Below are positions 27,168-38,200 of a stretch of 64,000 nucleotides of DNA, piece by piece. The position numbers were made by a program, and so were the translations under genes. The stretch is taken from NCBI GenBank assembly GCA_029262995.1, contig JAJCYH010000008.1, positions 1-64,000 on the forward strand, written 5' to 3'. The stretch comes from Saprospiraceae bacterium (GTDB lineage Bacteria; Bacteroidota; Bacteroidia; Chitinophagales; Saprospiraceae). The notes under the pieces were generated by a model. The model saw only the letters and a program-made list of their open reading frames with translations. It did no database searches and was not told where the DNA came from. The stretch's first letter is position 1; every line of letters begins with the position of its first letter.

Positions 27168-27587
27168 CTATAGTTTAACACAAAAACCCTCGATTTAATC
27201 ACGACTTATTCACTTTCAAAGTGTTATTGTAGTTCTAAATGACGATTTAGTAAAGCTATTGACTATTAAATGAGTAATTGTATGACTATTTATAAGAAAT
27301 AGTGAGCAATACACTTCAAATCAAGGTATAAATAAGAGATTTTTAAATAGTATTTGGACAAACGCCTTTGGCATGATCCTTGTGTATCAGCAAGATATAC
27401 ATTTAGGTATTTCCTAATATATGAATAGTTGACTTTTTCGAAAAGTCCGCATATCTTTGCGCTCCCATTTATATATGAGGTCTTGGCTTAATATATAATA
27501 AAATAGGATGGAGGGTTTTATAAGAAAATCCGAACATTATTTTGAATAATGTGAAGCCCATTAACTGATATTGCAAATTATTTGATT
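27168..27587 (+). other. Intergenic region with promoter, upstream of the lytic transglycosylase gene
   Basis: No gene is visible in about 420 bases. The promoter at 27429-27459 is the only convincing signal, giving a leader of about 120 bases. The GACTTTTTCGAAAAGTC near-palindrome at 27431-27447 lies between its boxes. Confidence 0.5.
27429..27459 (+). promoter_or_regulatory. Bacteroidota-type promoter for the transglycosylase gene
   Basis: TTG at 27429 and TATCTTTG at 27452-27459 (TAnnTTTG) are 20 bases apart. The spacer is a near-palindrome (GACTTTTTCGAAAAGTC) that could be an operator. Confidence 0.55.
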
Positions 27588-28700
27588 ATGAACAAATTAA
27601 TAATTGTTGCCAGACAAATGGCAATAGTTACATTTCTAAGTTTTCTGGTTGTGCCTCAGGCATTTAGCCATACGACAAACCGCTCAGAAAAAGCGTACGA
27701 GCCATCTGTGCCTCATTTTTCTGAACAAGATATCAAAGATCGCTTGGATAATCTATCTAGTGTAATTGATATAAACTATACTTCCGAAGTTGGTCGTCGA
27801 ATTCATGAGTATACTGTTAGTTATAGACAGTCAGGTGAAAAGATACTTGGAAGAGTAGACTTGTTTTTTCCTTTATTTGAAAAAGAAATCCATGCACGTA
27901 AGCTTCCGGATGAATTAAAGTATATAGCTGTGGTTGAGTCAAACCTTAAGCCAACAGCAACTTCAAGTACTGGGGCTACTGGTTTATGGCAATTTATTAG
28001 CTCTACAGGAAGGATGAAAGGTTTAACCATTAACAGTACTGTTGATGAGCGAAGAGATCCCATAAAATCAACTAAGGCTGCATTGGATTATCTGAATGAC
28101 CTTTATTGTGAGTTTGATGATTGGACTTTAGCAATTGCGGCTTATAATTGTGGTCCTGGCGGCGTTAGGAAAGCCATTCGAAGAGGTAGTAGTTATAACT
28201 ATTGGGATATTAGGAGCTACTTACCAAAGGAAACGCAAAAATATGTGCCTAGAATTATTGCAGCAATGTATTTAATGCAATACTACCATGCGCATAATTT
28301 AACACCAGACATCGTTGACAAAGATTTAAAGTATACGGTTGCTATTACAGACGGAAAGAAGCATAATTTTTATCAATTGTCTCAGGAATTAGATTTGTCT
28401 TACAGAACTTTAAAGGCTTTAAACCCTCAGTTCAAGTCTAATTATATTCCTAAAAATAATGGCCATTTTGCACTTGTTGTTCCTAAGTCAAAGCATGAGG
28501 CTTATCTGCAAGTTCACGATCAAGATGCTCATCATAAGCTATTGGAAAAAAGACGTGAGCAGAGGCTATCAAGATTGTCTGAGATTCAGAAAATGATGGA
28601 AAAAGATAGGGTAGAACCACTCAATAATCTTGAAGTTATACCTCCCCAAAAAGTGTATTCGCAAATTGTAATGAGAGAAAGTTCGAGCAAGCAACTTTAA
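27588..28700 (+). CDS. Membrane-bound-type lytic murein transglycosylase with LysM-like end (MltD-like)
   Basis: About 370 residues from ATG 27588 (a TTG two codons earlier is also in frame). It has an export signal (about 1-27, ending AFSH). The SLT domain covers about residues 95-230. KYIAVVESNLKPTATSSTGA contains the catalytic Glu, and GLWQFISSTGR, DERRDPIKSTKAALDYL and AIAAYNCGPGGV are family motifs. A LysM-like unit follows (about 248-305, YQLSQELDLSYRTLKALNPQ). It cleaves peptidoglycan glycan strands in the periplasm. A strong bidirectional terminator follows. Confidence 0.9.
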   Translation: MNKLIIVARQMAIVTFLSFLVVPQAFSHTTNRSEKAYEPSVPHFSEQDIKDRLDNLSSVIDINYTSEVGRRIHEYTVSYRQSGEKILGRVDLFFPLFEKEIHARKLPDELKYIAVVESNLKPTATSSTGATGLWQFISSTGRMKGLTINSTVDERRDPIKSTKAALDYLNDLYCEFDDWTLAIAAYNCGPGGVRKAIRRGSSYNYWDIRSYLPKETQKYVPRIIAAMYLMQYYHAHNLTPDIVDKDLKYTVAITDGKKHNFYQLSQELDLSYRTLKALNPQFKSNYIPKNNGHFALVVPKSKHEAYLQVHDQDAHHKLLEKRREQRLSRLSEIQKMMEKDRVEPLNNLEVIPPQKVYSQIVMRESSSKQL

Positions 28701-28721
28701 AAGCAAATTGACATAAAAAAA

Positions 28722-28760
28722 CAAAGGGCTGCATGATTTCATGCAGCCCTTTTTGTTAAT
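28722..28760. terminator. Bidirectional terminator
   Basis: A 14-bp perfect stem (AAAGGGCTGCATGA with TCATGCAGCCCTTT, TT loop) has a T-run after it and an A-run before it. It serves the transglycosylase gene and the convergent hsp20 gene. Confidence 0.93.
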
Positions 28761-28781
28761 ACACTCAAAAAAAACTCAACA

Positions 28782-29228
28782 TTATTTAATTTCAACAGTT
28801 CTAGGCTCTTTTGGTTTCGCTTCTTCTTTCTTCTCAAGATCAATATAAAGAACCCCATCTTTGTACTGTGCATTGATTTTGTCAGAATCAATTTTTTCGT
28901 TTAAGTAAAAGCTTTTTCGGAAAGCACTGAAATTAAATTGCCTCATCTTATAATTGTTGTCATCATCACTTTCTACATTTTCAGAGCTTTGCTTTGCTTC
29001 AACAATCAATTGATCTTTTTCTACCCTGATGTCTACTTTGCTTTTGTCAATGCCAGGAACAGCCATTTCAATGGTATAACCATCTTCTGTTTCTTTAATG
29101 TTGGTAGAAGGCGTATTCCAGTTAAAATCGGTATTAATGGGATCAGGAAAACTTTGGTTAAAGAATTCATCAAGAATGCCACTAAAAGTTTTCACTGGTG
29201 CTGGTCTGTTAAATTTAATTAAGTTCAT
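28782..29228 (-). CDS. Small heat shock protein, Hsp20/alpha-crystallin family
   Basis: 148 residues. The N-terminal part FNRPAPVKTFSGILDEFFNQ is typical of Bacteroidota Hsp20. The alpha-crystallin domain covers about residues 40-135 (YTIEMAVPGIDKSKVDIRVE, FNFSAFRKSFYLNEKID, AQYKDGVLYIDLEKK). The C-terminal VEI is the I/V-x-I anchor motif for oligomerisation. It is an ATP-independent cytoplasmic holdase. No heat-shock promoter was recognised upstream. Confidence 0.93.
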   Translation of the reverse strand: MNLIKFNRPAPVKTFSGILDEFFNQSFPDPINTDFNWNTPSTNIKETEDGYTIEMAVPGIDKSKVDIRVEKDQLIVEAKQSSENVESDDDNNYKMRQFNFSAFRKSFYLNEKIDSDKINAQYKDGVLYIDLEKKEEAKPKEPRTVEIK

Positions 29229-29976
29229 AGCTATTATGTTTTTGTTATTTGAAAAATTGATTTACATGTTAACTATGATCAATTGCAATGCCAAGCCATA
29301 ATTCAAGTCATTTTTGCAGGATTTTTGACTTCAAGTATGCCAAAATGGCACAAACATTGAATTTGAACTGACAAAAAGGCAGTGACAGTATTGGTGTGAT
29401 AGCAAATAAAAAAAAGTCCCTACGAATAAATAATAGGCTTTTAGTGCCATTGTTTTTCCATCTTTATCATCATAAGGTGCGAATTGAAATGTTAGTATTC
29501 CAGCAGTGGAACTTACCAATTACGCTAATAATGTAATGGCAAATAATCGATAATTGAGTTATTCAAATTGAACAATTGACTGAACAATCACAAACGATTA
29601 AATTCAGGATAGTAATTATAAAGAAATGAGTGCAAGAGATTTTAAGGTGTTAAAATACTCTATTGAAAGCTATTGTAGTTTAAATAAAAATAATGAAGTA
29701 CAAGATTATATAATATATAAGTTATTGATTTTAAATATATACCATAGAAAATAATTCATTTAAGAATTAAATATCATAATTATTGTTTTTATTGGAGATT
29801 TTAAACCATATTTTTAAGAAATAGGGATTCTGATTGAAGAACTTTCTGTTGGTTTTTGATTCAAAATATACTTTGAAATATATTTCTGGAAGAAATAATT
29901 ATAACTAAATCAATAGTATAGCCAACGATTTTCAACTTTTAGGGATCATTTATAATGTATTAACTCTCTTAATAGG
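29229..29976. other. Long AT-rich intergenic region
   Basis: About 750 bases between divergent hsp20 and the 1587-residue gene. A 62-codon minus-strand frame at 29331-29519 (GILTFQFAPYDDKDGKTMAL, then a hydrophobic stretch) has no recognisable family and may be a remnant of a membrane protein gene. Nothing else is supported. Confidence 0.4.
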
Positions 29977-32900
29977 ATGAAAATTCTGCTTAGATATTAT
30001 TTACTTGCTACAATGACTATGTTGATGTTTGGTCTTTGTAGTTCGAATATTATTTCGCAAAACTGTATTGAATATCCAGAAATTGAAGGACCGTTTTGTT
30101 CATCTTGTGCACCTGAAGGTTGGGTTGTTCAATCGTCTTCACCAGATCTTTTAGATCCAACAAGTTTTCCATGTATGACATCAGAATCTCCTTCCGGAGG
30201 CAATGTAATCCATTTGTTTTCTAATGGATCAACAGATATTGAATCTATAAGTTCTGAGTTTGAAATCCCTGGATTTATAGATGGTAATGAATATTACTTT
30301 GGCATGTATATGATGGCTTGTGGAGCCCACCCTGTTGTTATTTTACTTACAATAGATGGTGAAGATTATGAAATTGCTTCAGAAACGGAATGGGAATATA
30401 TTGAATTGTGCTTAACTCCAGAATCAGCAAGTATTGAAATATTCATTACAGTAGAGGATTACGCTGATGGAATGATAACCAATACACTGATTGATTCCGG
30501 CGTATGTGATGAAACATATTGTTGCAGCCTAACTGCAGAACTTGAAGAAGAATTTATTGCATTATGTCCTGGCGAAGAGCAGATTATTGAAGGCGAATAT
30601 TCAGGTGAAACCGGAAGTGTAAATATTGAATGGACATCAGAACCTAGTTATGGCGTAAATTACCTTGATAATCCTGAAAGTATGAATCCAACAATAAGTA
30701 TTCCTGAGAATAATGATTTTGAAGGCGAGACCATTATTTATACTGTTACTATTGAAGATTCAGACTGTGATATTACTAGAGAATTTGAGCTGGAAATTTT
30801 AACTTCTGAAAAACCGGAATTTGAAATATTATTATGCGAATTATATGAAGATTATGAATTACCACTTGTTTCACTAAATGGATACAGTGGAACATGGGAA
30901 GGAGATTTTGATTTTGATGAACTTGTAAATGAAGTTCATGAATACACTTTTACTTTAGATTCTGGTCAAGATAATTGCATTCAAGAATGGACCTTTGAAT
31001 ACTTAATACATCCAGAAGAATTAATAACTTTTGATTATCAAACCATTTATTGTGTTAATGATGACGATACTTATCATTTTCCTGAGCGTACTGAAGAAAG
31101 AGTAGAAGGCGTGTGGGATGAAGATAAATTTACGCCCGATGAATTAGGAGTAGGAACGCATAAATTCACCTTCTATCCCAATAGAAATGAGTATTGTACT
31201 AGAGATTACGTTATGATAATAGAGGTTATCGGAGAGCAAGGAATAAATTTTGATATTGACAGTTCTTTTTGCGTTCAAGCGGATACACTGTATCTTCCAG
31301 ATACTTCGATTGAGGGAATCATGGGCGTCTGGAATGAAAGTTTTATTGATTTGAACATTGAAACAGAAAGTCAGACAGTAATATTTTCCAGTTTGGACGA
31401 TGAAGATTGTTATGAAGATTATCAACATAGTTATTCTGTGTTGAGTAAATTGGAAAATACTTTCGATATTCCAGATACCATATGTAGGTCAATGGAGTAC
31501 ATAGAATTTGATTCAATGAGTAATGAAGGGAACTTGGGGTTTTGGACGCCTCTGGCTGTATCTATGGACACAATATTAGAAGATAATTTTCAAGTATACT
31601 GGACGCCTTTGGATTTTGATGAAGAATGCATCTCAGGATCTAGTTTTGTCATCCAATTGGTAGATGAGATTACTGTAGAATTCAATTTGCCTAATTTGAT
31701 TTGTACTAACTCTGGAGTTTTACAATTACCAGTTGTTAGTGACAACAATATTAGTGGTGCTTGGAATATTTCTGAAATAAATACTGACATAGAAGGAGCT
31801 GGAATAATTGATCTAATATTTACGCCTGAAGATGAAAGATGCTTTATTAATTTCACTCATAGTGTGGAGATTATTGATGCAGATTTATCTATCATTGAAT
31901 TTGATATACAGACTGTGTTTTGTGCAATGGAATCAGAATTTGTGTTACCAAAGGTAAGTACGAATGGAGTAATCGGTAGCTGGTCTCAAGAATCTTTGAA
32001 TCCTAATGATATTCAAGATTCATTAGTACTTGTTTTTTATCCAGAGATTTCTGATTTAAGTTGCTTCCAGGCGACTGAAGTAACATTCTATATTGAGCCT
32101 TTGATTAACTTGACCTTCGATCTTCCTGATTCATTTTGTTCAACTTCTGGATCATTTTTATTTCCCGTTGAATCAAATGATGGTGTATCAGGAACTTGGT
32201 TAATCGAAGAGTTTGACCCTGAAATACATGGACAATCCAATACCTTCCAAAATCATTTTATTCCCGACGAAGGGGATTGTTACATGGATTTCAATATAGA
32301 AGTTGATGTGTATACTCTATCTGAAATTGGGTTAAATACCTCGGACGCTACTTCATGCGCCATAAACAATGGCTCATATGAGCTTGTCAATGCTTTAGGA
32401 GATCTTGAACTTTCTATAGACGGTGGATTAAATTGGAGTCAGGAATTCTTTAGAAATAACTTAAGCTCAGGAATATATGAACTTCAGGTAAGATATATAG
32501 GTACAGATTGCATAGAGTATCTTGAATTCGAAATTTTTGCGCCAAGCTCAGTGAATATAATTGAATTACAAATTGATTCAATTAAAGACTGCAGTAAATT
32601 TACATCTGATCTGACATGTATAGTAGATAATACCAATTCAGAATACAGTATTGATGATGGGAATACGTGGCAATCTAACAATCTATTTACAGATTTATCT
32701 CCAGGAGATTATACTTTGATTATTAGATCTACGGAAGCGGAAGACTGTAGTGATACAACTTCATTTACGATATTTGATTTTGAGCAAACAATAATATCAG
32801 ACATCCAATTTGCTGATGTATCTGATTGTAATAGTATCGATGGAGAAATTGTTATCGAAGCGTCAGGAGTGAATCTTGAATATTCTATTGATGGCGGTCT

Positions 32901-34740
32901 GAACTGGCAACAATCAAATGAATTCATCAATTTAGAAGGTGGGACATTTAGTGTTCATGTAAGATCCCAAGTTGCAAATGATTGTATTGACACAGATGAA
33001 ATAGAAATCACAAGTCCTGAGTTTCCAGAAATTACAATGCTTATAGTTGATAATTTGACAAGTTGTAACGAAAGTAATGGTAGGATTGAAATACAAGCTA
33101 CAAATTTGGAAATCGAATACTCGATTGATGGTGGGCAAACTTGGCAGTTGTCTAATCAATTTGATGGCTTGGTTCAAGGACAATATGATGTTAGAATACG
33201 TATGCTTAATGCCTTGAATTGTGAAGATTCAGAAACAGTGAGAATATCTTCTCCTGAAGCTCCAATAATTGAAATGCTAGATGTTTCTGATGTATCCAGT
33301 TGTGTTGAAGATAATGGCAGGGTTGAAATACTTTCTACAGGAATAGATTTGGAGTTTTCAATTGATGGTGGACAGACATGGTCAATGATAAATCTATTTG
33401 ATAACCTCCCAGCGGGAGAATACACTGTAATAGTAAGGGCGTCTAGAGCATTAGATTGTATTGTATCTGAAGAGATTGAAATAAAAGCACCTGAAGAATT
33501 AGAAATAGTGGATGGAATCTTTTATGATGCAAGTTCATGTAATACTTCAGATGCCTCCATTGAGTTAATCCTTAATTCGCTTGATGTAGAATATTCAATT
33601 GACGGAGGTCAGGAATGGCAGGCTAATGGAATATTTACTGATTTAGCAGAAGGTGCTTATTCAGTTATTGTCAGGAAAATATCTATGCCGGATTGTGAAT
33701 TGATTTATAAGTTTGATATATTCGATCCTCCATGCCCATGTAGACAGTTGGTGATAGTATTTGAGGTGGAGCCGGTGGATTGTTTGAATCCACTTTCTGG
33801 ATCAATTACAATAGAGAGTATTGAAGGAAATATTATTCAAGGAGATTATCAAGTGATTTGGGAAAATGGAACAAATGATTTACATATAGAAAATCTTTCA
33901 GAAGGATGGCAAAATTATACTATTGAGTATGACAGGAATTGTCAGATGAATGATTCTGTCTATATTGATTCTTTTGACCCAATAAGTTTTAACTTATTGA
34001 GTTTTGATCAAAATTGTTCTGAGTTAGGAAGTATAGAGGTGATTAATTTTATGGGTGGGGCAGGAGAAGCAAGGTATTCCATAGATGGTCTAAACTTCCA
34101 AGACAACGCAATTTTTACCAACTTAACGGCACAGGAATATCAGGTTTTGGTTGAAGATTTATTCAATTGTAATGGTAAGGAAACTACAGAGGTAAATGAT
34201 GCCTCGGACCTTCAGCTTGATATCCTAGGAATTGATCCAATTGAATTTGGGGAATCTACTTTCTTAAATCCTTTGATCAATGAAATGACAATTGATTCAT
34301 TTGTTTGGTATCCTTCAAATGGAATTCTTAATCTTGGCGAATTGATAGCACATGTTTCTCCGTTAGAAACAATTAGTTATACGCTTACAATCTATTTTGG
34401 TGATTGCGTTGAAACACGTTCTGTAACTGTTGAAGTGATAGAAAAGCCGAATGTTTATTTAGGAGATATATTCACACCTAATGATGATGGAAACAATGAT
34501 TTTTTTAAGGTCCAGAGTAAAGAGGATTTGGATATAGCGATCCATTCATTTCGAGTTTTTGATAGATGGGGAAATAAGGTATTCGAAAATTTAAATTTTA
34601 AGGCTAATGATGACACTGAGGCTTGGGATGGAAGGTACAATGAGAAGGAGGTTATACAAGGCGTATATGTTTATGTCTTATCCTATTCATACAGGGGAGA
34701 GGAAAAAAGCAAATCAGGAACGGTAACGGTATTGCGTTAA
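29977..34740 (+). CDS. Giant surface protein with Ig-like repeats and T9SS type B (gliding-motility type) C-terminal domain
   Basis: 1,587 residues. The signal peptide covers about 1-28 (ends IISQ). Acidic Ig/PKD-like repeats occupy about 180-800, with a recurring GxWxx(E/D) and F(C/D)...P pattern (for example GVWDEDKFTPDELGVGTHKF). From about 807 to 1241 there are six units with the core (E/L)YSIDGGxxWQ, then F.(D/N)L..G.Y...(V/I)R, ending in DC; a seventh weaker copy follows near 1370. The last 95 residues (about 1491-1587: DIFTPNDDGNNDFFKV, FRVFDRWGNKVFEN, GVYVYVLSY) are a T9SS type B sorting domain. It is exported to the surface, perhaps as an adhesin; no catalytic motif was seen. Confidence 0.9.
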   Translation: MKILLRYYLLATMTMLMFGLCSSNIISQNCIEYPEIEGPFCSSCAPEGWVVQSSSPDLLDPTSFPCMTSESPSGGNVIHLFSNGSTDIESISSEFEIPGFIDGNEYYFGMYMMACGAHPVVILLTIDGEDYEIASETEWEYIELCLTPESASIEIFITVEDYADGMITNTLIDSGVCDETYCCSLTAELEEEFIALCPGEEQIIEGEYSGETGSVNIEWTSEPSYGVNYLDNPESMNPTISIPENNDFEGETIIYTVTIEDSDCDITREFELEILTSEKPEFEILLCELYEDYELPLVSLNGYSGTWEGDFDFDELVNEVHEYTFTLDSGQDNCIQEWTFEYLIHPEELITFDYQTIYCVNDDDTYHFPERTEERVEGVWDEDKFTPDELGVGTHKFTFYPNRNEYCTRDYVMIIEVIGEQGINFDIDSSFCVQADTLYLPDTSIEGIMGVWNESFIDLNIETESQTVIFSSLDDEDCYEDYQHSYSVLSKLENTFDIPDTICRSMEYIEFDSMSNEGNLGFWTPLAVSMDTILEDNFQVYWTPLDFDEECISGSSFVIQLVDEITVEFNLPNLICTNSGVLQLPVVSDNNISGAWNISEINTDIEGAGIIDLIFTPEDERCFINFTHSVEIIDADLSIIEFDIQTVFCAMESEFVLPKVSTNGVIGSWSQESLNPNDIQDSLVLVFYPEISDLSCFQATEVTFYIEPLINLTFDLPDSFCSTSGSFLFPVESNDGVSGTWLIEEFDPEIHGQSNTFQNHFIPDEGDCYMDFNIEVDVYTLSEIGLNTSDATSCAINNGSYELVNALGDLELSIDGGLNWSQEFFRNNLSSGIYELQVRYIGTDCIEYLEFEIFAPSSVNIIELQIDSIKDCSKFTSDLTCIVDNTNSEYSIDDGNTWQSNNLFTDLSPGDYTLIIRSTEAEDCSDTTSFTIFDFEQTIISDIQFADVSDCNSIDGEIVIEASGVNLEYSIDGGLNWQQSNEFINLEGGTFSVHVRSQVANDCIDTDEIEITSPEFPEITMLIVDNLTSCNESNGRIEIQATNLEIEYSIDGGQTWQLSNQFDGLVQGQYDVRIRMLNALNCEDSETVRISSPEAPIIEMLDVSDVSSCVEDNGRVEILSTGIDLEFSIDGGQTWSMINLFDNLPAGEYTVIVRASRALDCIVSEEIEIKAPEELEIVDGIFYDASSCNTSDASIELILNSLDVEYSIDGGQEWQANGIFTDLAEGAYSVIVRKISMPDCELIYKFDIFDPPCPCRQLVIVFEVEPVDCLNPLSGSITIESIEGNIIQGDYQVIWENGTNDLHIENLSEGWQNYTIEYDRNCQMNDSVYIDSFDPISFNLLSFDQNCSELGSIEVINFMGGAGEARYSIDGLNFQDNAIFTNLTAQEYQVLVEDLFNCNGKETTEVNDASDLQLDILGIDPIEFGESTFLNPLINEMTIDSFVWYPSNGILNLGELIAHVSPLETISYTLTIYFGDCVETRSVTVEVIEKPNVYLGDIFTPNDDGNNDFFKVQSKEDLDIAIHSFRVFDRWGNKVFENLNFKANDDTEAWDGRYNEKEVIQGVYVYVLSYSYRGEEKSKSGTVTVLR
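32380..33720 (+). repeat. Six tandem SIDGG repeat units inside the coding sequence
   Basis: Each unit is about 75 residues (about 225 bases). It contains a SIDGG core followed by a Trp, an NLxxGxY turn and a C-terminal cysteine. Units are diverged at DNA level, so this is an old duplication. Confidence 0.75.
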
Positions 34741-35294
34741 TGCTATTAATTAATTAAGGCTGGTAATTTATAAAACCAATTAGGTGCTATCAAATCAAGT
34801 AAGACACCTAGCTATAACACATTTTGGAATTGTATAATTATTGGATTATATTATATAATAGTTTAATCCTGTGCTGAAGTGCTGGTGTTCGAAAAAATCA
34901 ATTCTGTTAAAGAGTCAAACCAAATCGTATAATGCCGTCATTAATTTATAATAAATATCAATTATTGGTTGAAGATTGGGGGTTAGTTAGAATAGAATCA
35001 AAAATAGGATGTAGCTTTTAACTTAGTTTAAAAGTTGCTCTAACCAATCAATATATAGATTAGTAGTGTCTTTTTTCCACAATGCTTCCAATTGGAAATC
35101 GATACCATTCATTGGTCTAAATTTGGCATGAGCTAGCATATATTTAATGCAATAAACTTCAAGTATAGATTATATTTTTAAATTATTAACATATCAGATG
35201 TTTACAACACGATAGTATGGCTAAATAAATAAAAGTATCAATGGATTTAAGTATAATAATATTTTGAAGAATATTATTCTAGAATATTCGTACA
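34741..35294. other. Intergenic region with a possible gene remnant
   Basis: About 550 AT-rich bases between convergent genes. Apart from the minus-strand fragment at 35023-35157 nothing is recognised. No strong terminator is seen after either gene. Confidence 0.4.
35023..35157 (-). pseudogene. Possible 3' remnant of an unidentified gene
   Basis: The minus strand reads LEVYCIKYMLAHAKFRPMNG, continues with an amphipathic FQLEALWKKD and YIDWLEQLLN, and then a stop. The composition is protein-like and unlike the AT-rich surroundings, but the frame is closed upstream. A family was not recognised. It may equally be a short chance frame. Confidence 0.25.
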
Positions 35295-38200
35295 CTATTC
35301 TTTGCCGTAACGCCAAAATTCTAATTCTTTACTATTGGCTAATATGACAAGATGTGGTTTATTCAAAATGCGAATGAGCTTTACATCCCTAGTATCAGAG
35401 TGAAGAGCGATTCCAGATTTTATAGGCTCTAAACACTCAAAGTTTCCATTTGCAACTCCTGTGAGGCAGACTCCTCTACCTGCGTCATATCTGACTGTTT
35501 CTATCTCTGTTTGATACATGTTACCCACGCCAAAGAAATCAGGGATGCTATCAGAATTGAAATCATCAGATATCATATTCAATAGAGGAGCAAACTGTAC
35601 TTCATTTGGTAGAGGAGCAATATTAAAGTTTCCTTTTCCATCATTTATAAAAACACTAGATAATAAAGTTCGTGCCTGTAATGGCTTATTGGCTTTTAAT
35701 TTATCTCCAAATATATCTTCCATTGATGCTTGCGCAAAACCAACAAAGCTTTCAAATTTAGTTTTAATAAACGGCATTTGTTCTGATGAACAATCTCTTC
35801 CTCTAATCGGATAATTTATCGTATCCTGGTAGTTACTTAATACAATATCTAGCGATCCATTATCGTCAAAGTCATCAGCGAAAATTTGAAATGGTTTATC
35901 AAGGCTAGCTTTGAATTTTGTGTTTTTCCCTAGGTTTCCACCAATAAAATCAATATCTCCATCTCCTTCAATATCACAGGGGGTCAAACTGTACCACATA
36001 CCTTCAGAACCTATAGGAGTATCTTGCTTGATAAAAATACCATCCGCTTGTAAGAATACTGAAAATGGCATCCATTCCCCCAGTAGAATTAAATCAATAT
36101 TTTGATCATTGTTAATATCTTCAAAAATGGCAGATGTTATCATACCGGCATACTTTAATCCAGGACAGAGATCATCAGTGGCGTCAATAAAATGGGTTTT
36201 TTCGTTTCTTAAGAGGAAGCTTTCTGGTGCTTTTGGAAACAGACCTGGACTTATCCTTCCTCCTACAAACAAATCAAGATCACCGTCATTATCAAAATCT
36301 ACAGACTGGATTTCCTTAGTGCTGCTTAGCATTTTGGGTAAAACGTTTTTGGTTTTTATGAATTGTCCGTTTCCATCGTTGACATACAATCTGTCTTGTA
36401 AAAGAGAATCACCTGCTTCACATTCATTACTACCACTTGCAATATAAAGGTCTGGGTAACCATCTGAGTTAAAGTCAAAAAATAAAGATCCTACATCTTC
36501 ATATATTGAATCACTAGCCAAGTCTGGGCATTTAAATAATTCGAATTCGCCTTTATTATTTTGGAGAAATAAAGAATTGACATAGCCTTTGGATCCACCA
36601 ATAAAGATATCGTCCAAATTATCATTATTTACATCAGCTACACTCATACATGGTCCCAGGCTAGAGTATTTATGCGGCAATAGTAGTTCTCTTTTAAAAT
36701 CATCGTATTTACTTTCTTGGTGCTTGAATTCTATAGCTATTTCTACTTTTGAAAAAAGGGTATTTGGAGGCGTTTTTTTAATTTCATCTTCATGCTCAAT
36801 ATCGTTATAGTTTATTCTAATAAATTGATTTGCCTTAATATTTTTAAGGGTGGTAATTTGCTGATTTGGCCATCGTATTTCAATTTTATCTACTTCTAGC
36901 AAATTAGCAAGACCAAAATGCAAACGTGTGTCCACGCTGGATTGGAATCCTCTTACGGGATAGACCTCCTTCATTTGCATGCCCTCGGTTGTATATAGAG
37001 TTACACGGCTTCCAATTGCAGATGTGTTATTTTCAAAATCTTTCAATTCAATATTGAGAAAGTTGTTTGCGCCAGGGTTTTTGTTTTCATAAATACTGCT
37101 TTCTACATTTGTATTGTTAATAACCAAATCAAGGTCGCCATCGTTATCGAGGTCAGCGTATGCTATCCCACTGGAGTTTACGGTTTCTTCAAATCCCCAT
37201 TTTTTAGAGACTTCCGTAAAAGTCAAATCTTTGTTGTTTTGAAAAAGCATATTCATTACGCTGTCTTTAGGAAAGTTACTAAGGTAATCCGCACTTCTCT
37301 TATCCAAACCTTTAATCGATACGTCTCTATTATGAATTGCGCGATCTATTCCATTGGTAATTACAATGTCGTTCCAGCTATCATTATTAAAATCAGCGAA
37401 TAACACAGCCCAACTCCAATCGCTTTTTGCAACGCCTGCAAGCTGTGCTATTTCACTGAAATAAGCATTACCATTATTGAGCTGCAAAGTATTTTGCATG
37501 TATTGAAAATGTTGACCATTATCAACCAACTGCCAAAATTTGTTGGGACTCATTGGTTGCATATTGACCTTCGATTTAATATGGCTATTATAACCCATAT
37601 CCAGAACTAAAATATCTAAAAGCCCATCATTGTTGATATCAGCTATGTCGGAACCCATAGAATAAAATGAGGTGTGGTTGGTTCTTAATTTGACTTCTTC
37701 TTGAAAAGCATCCACATTATTTATATATACATAATCTCGACTATTAAAGTCATTAGCGATATATAAATCAGTCGTTCCATTATTATCGATATCCCCTGCA
37801 GAAATGCCAAGGCCATAGGCTTCATTATTAATTAGCTTTTCTTTTGTTTTATTGTAATATATATCAATGATGTTTTCGAAAAAATAATCCGACTGATTGA
37901 GGCCTTTTTCAAATATAGAATCACGGTCACCATAGAGGGTTTTTTCTTCTCCAATAATGGAATTAAGGACATAAGCGTCTAAATCTCCGTCTAAATCCTG
38001 ATCAAAAAACAAAGTCTGAAAAGTTTCTGATGCTATGTCTAGGCCATAGTCTGCTGCTGATTCAATAAATGTTTCATTGCCTTGATTAATGTACAAGAGA
38101 TTGGGAGCACCTTTCGTGCTTAGACTTCTCCTTGATACATAAATGTCCAGAAATCCATCATGATTAATATCAACCATTGACACACCGGTATGCCAAGCTT

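Noticed and set aside
29331-29519. 62-codon minus-strand frame upstream of hsp20
   Set aside because: No family, no ribosome binding site seen, isolated; kept only as a note in the intergenic entry.
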